Shown here: piece after piece, positions 1-7,101 of the stretch
How positions within the stretch are numbered: position 1 is the first letter of the stretch
How the letters are laid out: each line of letters begins with the position of its first letter
Source: Candidatus Thorarchaeota archaeon
GTDB lineage: Archaea > Asgardarchaeota > Thorarchaeia > Thorarchaeales > Thorarchaeaceae
Direction: 5' to 3'
DNA: 22,045 nt
NCBI GenBank assembly: GCA_004524595.1
Contig: SDOA01000067.1
Span: 1 to 22,045 of the forward strand
The notes under the pieces: generated by a model
Told to the model about the DNA's origin: nothing
Database searches by the model: none
The model's input: the letters and a program-made list of their open reading frames with translations, nothing else
Program-made: the position numbers and the translations under genes

Positions 1-1125
1 AAGAACACTTGGAAAATGAAAATGTAATCCGAAAACTGTAGAACCAATATCCACAGCCCAAAAGAGAGTCATATATCCAAGAAAGAAGAACCAAATAAGA
101 GAAAGTCTTAGACCCTTTGTTCGAACAGAACCAATCTCTGACCATATTAGAAGCAGACAAATGCCTAAAAGAAATCCTTCAATAAAACGTTCCGCTCCTA
201 ATAGTGAAACTAATAGCACTGTCAATGACGGATTTAGAAAGTATGCATTGTATAATGCAGAACCAAAGATTGTAAGCAATCCCATCAACAAAAGAACAAA
301 ACTGAATGTAGTCTTTCTCCCTCTATAATCAGCCATCAGACCTGCAATAACTATTCCCACACAAAGGATTACTAATTCAGTAATCCCTAAATCAAGAAAT
401 TGGCTCAATGATACAAAGGAAGGATTTGAAACAAAATAGTCCTGCAATGTAATCTTTGTTACATTATACCAAAGTATGTGCGCAGCCAATATGAAGACAG
501 TAGGAATAAAATATCTCATCACGTTTCCGGAAACAGCTAATGACACCCGTGGTTCTTTCCAAGGTCTTAAACCAGCTGATACTAAGGTCGCCACTAGACC
601 CAAAATAGAAGGAAGGAATAACTCAGGATATGGTATTGCTGCGATGATTCCTTGATCAATCATTGCATAGATTCCAACAAACAAAATCGCTAAACAGAGA
701 AATAGTGCACTTGTGCGACCTCGGTAGCGTGCAACTATACTTTGACCGATTCGTAGGGTCCATAGGACTAGAAGTGCGGCCAATCCTGAAAAAGCAGAAA
801 GAACAATTGCTAGATACATTGTGCTCAATTCAATTTCAATGGAAGGTATTACACTTAGTAAACCAATCAGAGATGGGATAATTGATACTATTATGATTAA
901 TGCATCCAATCGTTTGACACGGTCGGCAATGATTCCTGTCAATGGTAAAGTGAATACTGCTGCAAGCGCACCAAAACCAAGAAGTCCTTGATGTTCTAAT
1001 ACAGTGAGAGGGAAGAGAGTTCCTTCAATTAAACCAATGATAACGTACATCACATAAGCTAAAGGCAGTGAAAATAACAAGAATATTGAGGCGGTTCTAA
1101 AGGGGTATTCTCGATAATGCAGCAT
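1..1125 (-). CDS. MFS transporter, C-terminal part outside window
   Basis: This gene starts with ATG at 1125 and runs off the left edge, leaving 375 codons in frame without a stop. The translation is almost entirely hydrophobic segments, about ten of them. The loop after the second helix carries TGIIADRVKRLDAL, matching the major facilitator motif G-x3-D-R-x2-R. A related copy, GLMADYRGRKTTF, appears in the second half, as expected for the two-fold MFS repeat. The start is supported by an SD (AGGAG, read on the minus strand at about 1133-1137) eight or nine bases upstream. It should be a secondary transporter in the cytoplasmic membrane. The substrate cannot be read from the sequence. It is divergent from the longin-like operon, with about 150 bases of shared upstream DNA. 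Confidence 0.85.
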   Translation of the reverse strand, partial: MLHYREYPFRTASIFLLFSLPLAYVMYVIIGLIEGTLFPLTVLEHQGLLGFGALAAVFTLPLTGIIADRVKRLDALIIIVSIIPSLIGLLSVIPSIEIELSTMYLAIVLSAFSGLAALLVLWTLRIGQSIVARYRGRTSALFLCLAILFVGIYAMIDQGIIAAIPYPELFLPSILGLVATLVSAGLRPWKEPRVSLAVSGNVMRYFIPTVFILAAHILWYNVTKITLQDYFVSNPSFVSLSQFLDLGITELVILCVGIVIAGLMADYRGRKTTFSFVLLLMGLLTIFGSALYNAYFLNPSLTVLLVSLLGAERFIEGFLLGICLLLIWSEIGSVRTKGLRLSLIWFFFLGYMTLFWAVDIGSTVFGLHFHFPSVL

Positions 1126-1150
1126 GTGGATTTCTCCTAATTCACTTATG

Positions 1151-1168
1151 CATCATCGTGAAATGATG
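1151..1168. promoter_or_regulatory. Inverted repeat in divergent promoter region
   Basis: CATCAT and ATGATG form six-base arms around a six-base spacer, between the MFS gene and the longin-like operon. The position fits an operator acting on either gene. Six-base arms are short enough to arise by chance, so this is only a candidate. Confidence 0.25.
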
Positions 1169-1279
1169 GAATATGGATGTTTCGTTTAACTAAGACGTTT
1201 GTCTTCTCTATGCCATGGGTTTGTATGCAATAGTTTAAAGACAATTCAAATTCTGTTCGAAGGTGAGGAGAAAGGATCT

Positions 1280-2182
1280 TTGATTGGGAAACTTGGCGTT
1301 CATGAATTCATGGTTATAACAGCTGGTGGGACTCCTGTCTTTCATTATTCAAGAACAGAAACAAGAAAATTGGATGAATTACTGTCAGGATTTCTTAGTG
1401 CGATTACAAGCTTTGCGACAGAGTTTGGTGAACGTTCAATCCAGAGTCTTACATTTGAAGGTTCAGAATTACTCTATGAGCAGTTTGGTAAGGATATTCT
1501 TTTCATCTTCCTCGTTGAAACGGAGTCATCAGAAAAAGTGCTTCGAGCTGTATTGAGAGAGCTGAGTAGGAAATTTGTGTCACGTTATGAAACAGAGCTT
1601 AAGATGGACATACCTATCCTTGATGTATTCATGGATTTTGAACATGAAGTTAAAGGGGTGTTTACTTATTACGAAGGCATTCTCGCATTAATTTCAAGTC
1701 TATCTGCATTTGTGATACCAGAGCTGAAGAAAGATAGAATTGATATAGTAATTCGGTCTGGTGGCTTTCTTGATGAATTCCATCGAGACTTCGGAGGATT
1801 TGGGAACAAGATTCTTCCAGCCATCAATGGCAAGTCTTCGTTACATCAGATGAGTCAAAACCTTGGGGCATCAATTGATGAAATATTCGATGTGATTGAA
1901 TACTTGGCTATTAGAGGGTTCTTGAAAATCTCAAAGATGTGTCCATCGATTAAATCAAACGATAGTCGATTTGATGCCTATTTAGATTTGATAGGATTAC
2001 CTAGTAAGGAATATCAACTACTCGAGCGTGCACGATCATTTTGTAATGGTGATAGGTCTCTTGTTGATATTAGTGAAAGAATCGGGGTCGTACCTGAACG
2101 GCTCTATGAGGTTCTTGAGAGATTGGGTAATGAGGTAGAGTGGCATCTTGTCGAGGTCACAGGACTAATAGAGAATCAATAG
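1280..2182 (+). CDS. Longin-like domain protein with C-terminal helix-turn-helix region
   Basis: This is a 300-residue protein starting at TTG 1280. The reading frame is open further upstream, but the SD AGGTGAGGAG at 1261-1270 and alignment with its paralogue at 2251 favour this start. Residues about 8-110 have a strand-rich start (FMVITAGGTPVFHYS), a helix KLDELLSGFLSAITSFA, and a late helix VLRELSRKFVSRYE. This order fits a longin/roadblock-like (profilin-type) fold. Residues about 175-220 and 243-290 look like two winged-helix or helix-turn-helix units, the second containing CNGDRSLVDISERIGV. There is no signal peptide or membrane segment. The domain names are inferred from pattern, not from a profile search. 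It is the first gene of an operon with a longer paralogue and a MinD-type ATPase, suggesting a regulatory or scaffold role with that ATPase. Confidence 0.8.
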   Translation: MIGKLGVHEFMVITAGGTPVFHYSRTETRKLDELLSGFLSAITSFATEFGERSIQSLTFEGSELLYEQFGKDILFIFLVETESSEKVLRAVLRELSRKFVSRYETELKMDIPILDVFMDFEHEVKGVFTYYEGILALISSLSAFVIPELKKDRIDIVIRSGGFLDEFHRDFGGFGNKILPAINGKSSLHQMSQNLGASIDEIFDVIEYLAIRGFLKISKMCPSIKSNDSRFDAYLDLIGLPSKEYQLLERARSFCNGDRSLVDISERIGVVPERLYEVLERLGNEVEWHLVEVTGLIENQ

Positions 2183-2250
2183 TCATATCTCGAAGGAATT
2201 AAGAGGCTTTGTGTTAATAATATCTAAGCCGCGATATAGGAGGCCACCAA

Positions 2251-3528
2251 TTGGTAAAAGAGATAGTTGTACTACGTGACTCCGGTATTCTCCTCTTCCA
2301 TTATAGTGTAAGTGGATCAAGGAAACTGGATGAATTGGCAGCAGCTTTCTTATCAGCAGTTGGTTCTTTCGCGCAAGAAGTAAATCAGGATAATATCACT
2401 GTAATGTCATTTGCCAAAAACAAGCTTGTATGGGAGAAGAAAGGAGACCTCTATTTCATAGCATTAGTGTCAGACAATGATAGTGGAGAAATTCATAGAG
2501 TCATTTTGCAGGAATTGGCAGAGCAATTCGTCAGCACATTTTATTCTGATCTAAGAAAGGAACTGCCAGATTCAAGAAGATTCAGACCTTTTACTGATAT
2601 TGTTGAAATTACGCTTCACAAATTTGATGGAATTCCAGGTTTAGCAAGACGATACAAAACGATTCTATTACCATCTGCAGATCTTAATCGCTTGAAAACC
2701 AGTTTAGCTGAAGTAGAAGTCAATCGTGATATTTTACGAGGAGGTTTAATCACATTCGATGGTCATGTTGCCACATCAAATCTTAGGTCATATGAACTTG
2801 AAGCAGTTCTGGATTTCCTGCTGACATTCAAGTCCGATACGATAATTCAAGAGCATTCATGTCTAGAGAAAGCAACAGGTTTCCTTTTGCATAAAGTTGA
2901 CAAACGATGTGTTGCAGCATTTGTAATTAATCTCGGCCTCTCAGAGAATACGTATCTCGAACTTATTAGACCATTTATAGCTCTTGCTCAACTTACTAGT
3001 TTTGAAGATGCAAGAAAGTTTGAGCCTGACACAGTGGAGGAACCAATCACATTTTATGAATTTGACGGTGTCGAAACAATAACAACAATTGAGGATATTC
3101 GCCAAGAAACCCAGATTATGTATGCATCATCAAATGAATCACAAAGATCAGGGGCACTTCGCATGGTCAATAGTCTTGGTAAAAGAATTACGGTTGCAGA
3201 TCTCCATGAATCAACAGGTTTACCAAGAGAACAGTCAGATCAGATGTTAGCCAACCTAATTGCAAAAGGGATGGTGCGTATTTCTAGAATATATCCAGTC
3301 CTTGAAGATCGGGATGAGAGGTTTGCAGCATACCTTGAAGTCATAGGAATTAAGAAAAGGGACTTTGATATTGTCGATTCAATCTGGAAGCATTGTAATG
3401 GTACATTATCCATCAGAGAAATATCTGAAAGGTCAGGAATTCCAGCAGCAAGAATATTAGAAGTTCTAAATAAATTGGGTAATAATGTCACATGGAAAAG
3501 TGAGAGAGTGTTGAGTCATGTCAGGTAA
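2251..3528 (+). CDS. Longin-like and roadblock-like protein with two helix-turn-helix units
   Basis: This is a 425-residue paralogue of the preceding gene, starting at TTG 2251 behind the SD ATAGGAGG eight bases upstream. Residues 1-105 align with the N-terminal domain of the 1280 gene: FHYS, RKLDEL and the FLSA/SFA helix are shared. Residues about 155-245 form an extra alpha/beta domain with LRGGLITFDGHVATSNL, which resembles a roadblock/LC7-like domain. After an acidic linker (250-298), two helix-turn-helix units follow at about 300-347 and 372-415. Shared landmarks with the paralogue are RF.AYL, CNG, ISER.G and EVL..LGN.V.W. The last 11 bases overlap the ATPase gene, so the two are probably translationally coupled. 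The function is unknown; a protein adaptor or transcription regulator tied to the ATPase is plausible. Confidence 0.82.
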   Translation: MVKEIVVLRDSGILLFHYSVSGSRKLDELAAAFLSAVGSFAQEVNQDNITVMSFAKNKLVWEKKGDLYFIALVSDNDSGEIHRVILQELAEQFVSTFYSDLRKELPDSRRFRPFTDIVEITLHKFDGIPGLARRYKTILLPSADLNRLKTSLAEVEVNRDILRGGLITFDGHVATSNLRSYELEAVLDFLLTFKSDTIIQEHSCLEKATGFLLHKVDKRCVAAFVINLGLSENTYLELIRPFIALAQLTSFEDARKFEPDTVEEPITFYEFDGVETITTIEDIRQETQIMYASSNESQRSGALRMVNSLGKRITVADLHESTGLPREQSDQMLANLIAKGMVRISRIYPVLEDRDERFAAYLEVIGIKKRDFDIVDSIWKHCNGTLSIREISERSGIPAARILEVLNKLGNNVTWKSERVLSHVR

Positions 3529-4270
3529 AATAGTATCAATTCATAGTTTTCGAGGAGGGACTGGCAAGTCAAATATTGCAGCTAATCTAGCTGCTATGGC
3601 AGCACTAGAGGGGAAAAGAGTAGCTGTCATGGACACAGATATGGCATCACCAGGTATTCATGTAATATTTGGCATGGGCAGAGAGAAAATGAAATACACT
3701 CTAAATGATTACCTAAGAGGTTCATGCGATATCACAGATACCTGTCTTGACTTAACTGACCGGTTAAAGATAAAGAAGGGAAAATTATACCTAATTCCAA
3801 GCTCTATGTCAGCAACAGATATTACCAGAATCTTACGTGAAGGTTATGAGGTTGGAGACCTGAAGAAGGGTTTCACAGATGTCATCAAGGGAAAGGACCT
3901 CGATTATTTGATAATTGATACCCATCCAGGATTAGATAGAGAAACCTTATTATCAATGGCAACAGCACATTATCTCTTTGTCGTAGCAAGAATTGATGAA
4001 CAAGATCTCTTAGGTACGGCTGCGACTTTGAGTGTTGCAAGGAAGCTTCAGGTACCTGAAATACGCATTATCATCAATAAGAAACCTAGCATCTATGAGG
4101 ATAAAGCAATCATATCTGAAGTTGAAACAAAGTTCAAAGCAAAGGTGGTAACAATTATTCCTTTGCTTCCATTATTAATAGAAGTCGGCAGTCGATTTGT
4201 TGTGACGCTAAGATATCCTGAAAGTGAATTCACAAAGAACATTCAAGATATACTGAGATTTATGCATTGA
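3518..4270 (+). CDS. MinD/ParA-type P-loop ATPase
   Basis: This 250-residue protein begins with SIHSFRGGTGKSN (residues 7-19), a deviant Walker A motif. VAVMDTDMASPGIH and LIIDTHPGLD (about residue 131) are the other two nucleotide-site motifs of the SIMIBI-class MinD/ParA/CooC ATPases. These enzymes dimerise around ATP and act as positioning or assembly switches. The usual first lysine of KGGxGK is arginine here (R12). The C-terminal end is short and not strongly amphipathic, so a MinD-like membrane-targeting helix is not obvious. The gene starts at ATG 3518, inside the end of the preceding gene, and closes the operon. The tight coupling suggests it works with the longin-like proteins. It is not a plasmid ParA by context, since no ParB or replication gene is near. 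Confidence 0.88.
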   Translation: MSGKIVSIHSFRGGTGKSNIAANLAAMAALEGKRVAVMDTDMASPGIHVIFGMGREKMKYTLNDYLRGSCDITDTCLDLTDRLKIKKGKLYLIPSSMSATDITRILREGYEVGDLKKGFTDVIKGKDLDYLIIDTHPGLDRETLLSMATAHYLFVVARIDEQDLLGTAATLSVARKLQVPEIRIIINKKPSIYEDKAIISEVETKFKAKVVTIIPLLPLLIEVGSRFVVTLRYPESEFTKNIQDILRFMH

Positions 4271-4273
4271 GAT

Positions 4274-4390
4274 TTATCCAAATATATTTGGTGCCTGAAT
4301 TACGATGACTGCAAGAATGAGTATGATTAAACAAATTAGTAGCATTATCTCGAATAGAGAGTCAGATTTTGATTGAGATTCTATTGTCAT
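4274..4390 (-). CDS. Possible 38-residue single-pass membrane protein
   Basis: Between the ATPase and the acetyltransferase the minus strand carries an uninterrupted reading frame from ATG 4390 to TAA 4274. The product has a polar N-terminus of about 13 residues (with K8, D10 and E14), then one hydrophobic stretch, IMLLICLIILILAVIVI, and a short tail APNIFG. This is the layout of a small tail-anchored membrane protein. No SD is visible before the ATG, so the mRNA may be leaderless or the frame may be fortuitous. The coherent transmembrane segment is the main support. Confidence 0.4.
   Translation of the reverse strand: MTIESQSKSDSLFEIMLLICLIILILAVIVIQAPNIFG
4278..4291. repeat. Perfect 14-base palindrome
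   Basis: CCAAATATATTTGG reads the same on both strands. It lies eight bases past the stop of the MinD-type gene and inside the last codons of the possible 38-residue protein. It could be a protein-binding site or part of an RNA end. No oligo-T tract follows it closely. Confidence 0.4.
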
Positions 4391-4494
4391 TAATGTAATA
4401 TTGTATTGAATGAAATTAACTCTTTTCAAAAAACGAACTGACCAAAATATTTCTAATGCAATTACATATTTTTCAAAGCAGGAGACAGATTATA

Positions 4495-4941
4495 TTGAAT
4501 ATCGAGGTGAGATTAGCTACCGCTCAAGAGAGAACAGCTTTGGACCAATTCTATGCTCGGGAAGGCTATAATTTCCAACAATTGACGGCGCAGGCAACTT
4601 GTACACCTCTTGGTGCTGCACGAGAAACAATGTTCATAGTAGCAGTTTCAGATGACACTGTATTAGCAGCATTGAAACTCGATATTGGTAATGACCCAAA
4701 GATTGGGAAGGTTGGTTTTGTTCAACATTTTGAGATTGAAGATGAACTCGAAAATACAGATTTAGGAAAACGAATGATAGACAAAATAATAGAAATAGCT
4801 GAAGAAAAGAATCTTAGCGCTTTAGATACACTCCTGAATGAGTCAAGAAGAGAAGTAATTGACTTATACTCTGATTCTGGTTTCTTTCAAGAGCGAAGAG
4901 AAATCTATCTTAGGAAAAAATTCAAGTCACGAATATTTTGA
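4495..4941 (+). CDS. GNAT-like N-acetyltransferase
   Basis: The chosen start is TTG 4495, with AGGAG at 4480-4484 ten bases upstream, giving 148 residues. An in-frame ATG at 4456 would add 13 residues and has no SD. The protein has the GNAT order: an N-terminal strand IEVRLATAQE followed by helix, a central strand FIVAVSDDTVLAALKLDI, then FVQHFEIEDELENTDLGKRMIDKIIEIAEEKN where the acetyl-CoA pyrophosphate loop and helix sit, and a final VIDLYSDSGFFQERREIYLRK, the usual YxxxGF end. The Q/R-x2-G-x-G/A loop is poorly conserved, with only TDLGKRM visible, so activity is uncertain. The substrate is unknown. Its stop is separated by one base from the stop of the convergent AOR gene. Confidence 0.72.
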   Translation: MNIEVRLATAQERTALDQFYAREGYNFQQLTAQATCTPLGAARETMFIVAVSDDTVLAALKLDIGNDPKIGKVGFVQHFEIEDELENTDLGKRMIDKIIEIAEEKNLSALDTLLNESRREVIDLYSDSGFFQERREIYLRKKFKSRIF

Positions 4942-4942
4942 C

Positions 4943-6769
4943 CTAGATCTTGAGAAATTCATTAAGACGAAGGATTTCGATAGTTTTCGATGTTGGAACA
5001 CCGCGTTCATCCCACCCACGTAGTTCATAGTACCTGTCAAGAGACTTCTCAAAATCATCTTCGGTTACGAAGGCCTTTCTACCAGCTGATGGACCAACCG
5101 TTCCTGGATTCCAGAATTTTGGCGGCAAGTTATCATCACGTCTTGAGATACCTTCTCTAATATTAAAAAGTCTGGTCAATGTTTCCACGCGTTGACCAAA
5201 TAGTGAGATTGCATCATCGTCGTAGTGCAGACCTGTAGCACCATTGATTAAAACAATCTTTTGATCACGACTCAATGGTAAATGCCAAGTGAAGTGACAG
5301 AGAATCATAGAATCAGTAAGATGTTTGGTGTCTCTCTCGACAACCATTGATTCTATCACATCTAGTGCTGAAGAATCGGGTTTTTCAATTGTTTTTGGCC
5401 ACCCTCGCAAATGACTAGCACCTACTTCAGCAGTGGCATATGAAAGCCCTAGACCTTTCTTTCCTCTTGGATCCCAAGCCGCAACTGCTAGCCCTTTAAC
5501 ATGAACAGCCAATTGTTCACTATTTTGACCTATTTCTTCAGATGCTTTTCTTACACCCTTAGCTAAGACTGCTCCAATCCCCTGTTTGAATGCAATCATT
5601 CTCATCAGTTTAAGAGCAGCTTCTGAATCACCGAAAAATAAAGGAAATCCAATCTCATCTTCAGTTAAGAGATTATTCTCAAATGCATCCATAGCAAAGC
5701 CGATTGCAGAACCTACGCTTATCGTATCCAAACCAAGGTCATCAGCAAGATAGTTTAACCTAAGAACTGCATCGAAATCACTTATCCCTAAGTTACCACC
5801 ACATAGACCCAAGGTTTCATACTCTACAGTTGACTCAACTTCATTCTTTGGACTACTGGGATCTGTTGTTTTGTATGCATGAGTGCATCGCATTATGCAA
5901 TGAGGACAGGATAAATGCGCTCCAACAGCCAAATGACGGTTTTTCTCAGGCGTTAATGATTCATATTCTTCAAAATAATTGTCCCGCCAATTTCTTGTCG
6001 GAAATTGACCTCCTTGATTCGCAACTTCTACAAGACATCCTGTTCCATAGAATTTGAAATCATCAGTGGTTTTTTCTTTCCACGTCTTAGCAACCCAGGA
6101 GTTAATCTCTCGTATAGGTCCAACATCTTTAGCAAGATTTTTCTTATTGCCTTTCACAGTAATTCCTTTTAGTTTCTTAGAACCCAAGACAGCTCCTGGT
6201 CCGCCTCGACCAGTCTGGTGAGCTAATTCACAGCATCCAGTTGCAGTCAGCACTAGATTCTCGCCAGCCGGACCAATGACATAAACAGCTGAACCTTTCG
6301 GTGTAGAATCGTGTAATAGCTTTGTTGTTTCATATGTGCCCATCCCCCAAAGCGAATTTGCATCACGAAATTCGATGCTATCGTCATCTATCACTAGAAC
6401 AACTGGAGATTTTGATGATCCACGAACAGCTACTGCATCATATCCTGCATTTTTAATTTCGCGACCTAAAGGTCCTCCGCAGTGGGAATCAATAAACAAA
6501 CCTGTTAATGGAGATTTTGTGACCAAAGTCCATCGACCAACATTGGGAGCAGGTAATCCCTGCAACGGACCTGTTAGGAAGAACAAGATATTTTTGGGAC
6601 CTAATGGATCAATTTTGGCTTCAAGCTCTCGATATAATAGATATGCACCAAGTCCTTTTCCCCCAATAAAGTGTTCATATACCTCAATTGGGACTTCTTC
6701 AACCCTTGCAGAATGGTCACTAAGGTCAATCCATAATATTTTACCAGTCCAACCAAAGAATTCGTTCAT
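4943..6769 (-). CDS. aor: Aldehyde:ferredoxin oxidoreductase (tungstopterin enzyme)
   Basis: This 608-residue protein has the full AOR architecture. The N-terminal domain opens with FGWTGKILWIDLSD and contains FIGGKGLGAYLLY and TGPLQGLPAPNVGRW. The [4Fe-4S] ligands are C288, C291 and C295 in SCPHCIMRC, with the fourth at C491 in MILCHFTW, close to the pattern known for Pyrococcus furiosus AOR. The pterin-binding segments DLGLDTISVGSAIG and AWDPRGKKGLGLSYATAE are both present. Enzymes of this family oxidise aldehydes to carboxylic acids and reduce ferredoxin in the cytoplasm, with a tungsten bis-pyranopterin cofactor. Specific members (FOR, GAPOR, WOR4/5-like) cannot be told apart by eye, so the substrate is open. 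The ATG at 6769 has only a weak SD (GGTG). It lies 21 bases after the 49-residue gene and is probably co-transcribed with it. Confidence 0.93.
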   Translation of the reverse strand: MNEFFGWTGKILWIDLSDHSARVEEVPIEVYEHFIGGKGLGAYLLYRELEAKIDPLGPKNILFFLTGPLQGLPAPNVGRWTLVTKSPLTGLFIDSHCGGPLGREIKNAGYDAVAVRGSSKSPVVLVIDDDSIEFRDANSLWGMGTYETTKLLHDSTPKGSAVYVIGPAGENLVLTATGCCELAHQTGRGGPGAVLGSKKLKGITVKGNKKNLAKDVGPIREINSWVAKTWKEKTTDDFKFYGTGCLVEVANQGGQFPTRNWRDNYFEEYESLTPEKNRHLAVGAHLSCPHCIMRCTHAYKTTDPSSPKNEVESTVEYETLGLCGGNLGISDFDAVLRLNYLADDLGLDTISVGSAIGFAMDAFENNLLTEDEIGFPLFFGDSEAALKLMRMIAFKQGIGAVLAKGVRKASEEIGQNSEQLAVHVKGLAVAAWDPRGKKGLGLSYATAEVGASHLRGWPKTIEKPDSSALDVIESMVVERDTKHLTDSMILCHFTWHLPLSRDQKIVLINGATGLHYDDDAISLFGQRVETLTRLFNIREGISRRDDNLPPKFWNPGTVGPSAGRKAFVTEDDFEKSLDRYYELRGWDERGVPTSKTIEILRLNEFLKI

Positions 6770-6790
6770 TTAATGCACCATTTTTGAAGA

Positions 6791-6940
6791 TTACTCAATC
6801 TGTATCTTCGATATCTTTGTTATGTCTACATCTCGGAGATTGTGTAAGATAGCAATCAGTACATCATTAATAACTTTGGCGATAAATTCATTCATGTGTA
6901 ATTTCTTACCATTCACATATACTTCAAAATCGGTATTCAT
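6791..6940 (-). CDS. Small 49-residue protein upstream of AOR
   Basis: An open frame runs from ATG 6940 to TAA 6791 on the minus strand. GAGGG sits about eight bases before the ATG, a convincing SD. The product is soluble. A strand-like start FEVYVNGKKLHMNEF is followed by a hydrophobic helix IAKVINDVLIAILHNL and an end VDITKISKIQIE, suggesting a compact beta-alpha-beta unit. It lacks a C-terminal GG, so it is not a MoaD/ThiS sulfur carrier. It precedes the AOR gene by 21 bases on the same strand and would be the first gene of that transcript. The VNGKxxxxNxF pattern is reminiscent of small archaeal proteins, but I cannot name a family. Confidence 0.75.
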   Translation of the reverse strand: MNTDFEVYVNGKKLHMNEFIAKVINDVLIAILHNLRDVDITKISKIQIE

Positions 6941-6976
6941 TATTATTCCCTCAAAAGGTACTTAAATCATGAACAA

Positions 6977-6990
6977 TAAGGTACACCTTA
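6977..6990. promoter_or_regulatory. Inverted repeat in AOR/membrane-protein divergent region
   Basis: TAAGGT and ACCTTA form perfect six-base arms around AC. The repeat is 37 bases upstream of the small AOR-operon gene and about 110 bases upstream of the 7102 gene. That position, close to where a minus-strand TATA element would lie, fits a repressor or activator site. It is a candidate on symmetry and place only. Confidence 0.35.
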
Positions 6991-7028
6991 ATATGCCTTT
7001 AGAAGTCATCACGCCTTGTCCGATACTC

Positions 7029-7036
7029 ATATAAAT
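7029..7036 (+). promoter_or_regulatory. TATA-like element for the 7102 membrane-protein gene
   Basis: ATATAAAT lies about 70 bases before the ATG at 7102, which would place transcription start near 7057 and give a leader of about 45 bases that includes the SD. A seven-base inverted repeat, AGAAGTC (7001-7007) and GACTTCT (7048-7054), flanks it. This is a sequence-pattern call only. Confidence 0.4.
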
Positions 7037-7101
7037 GACGTGCATCCGACTTCTGACATTCATCCAGCAATGGTGACCATCACTAAGTGAGGAAATTAGA
7101 A

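Noticed and set aside
663..881. 72-residue plus-strand frame
   Set aside because: It is the antisense shadow of the MFS gene, whose minus-strand translation has clear family motifs.
3518..4270. Plasmid partition ParA
   Set aside because: No ParB, centromere-like repeats or replication gene are nearby, and the gene is coupled to the longin-like paralogue.
6336..6773. 145-residue plus-strand frame
   Set aside because: It lies entirely opposite the AOR N-terminal domain and has no SD or coherent protein pattern.
7087..7089. GTG start for the 18-span membrane protein
   Set aside because: The GTG overlaps the GAGGA that serves as SD for the ATG at 7102, so the latter is preferred.
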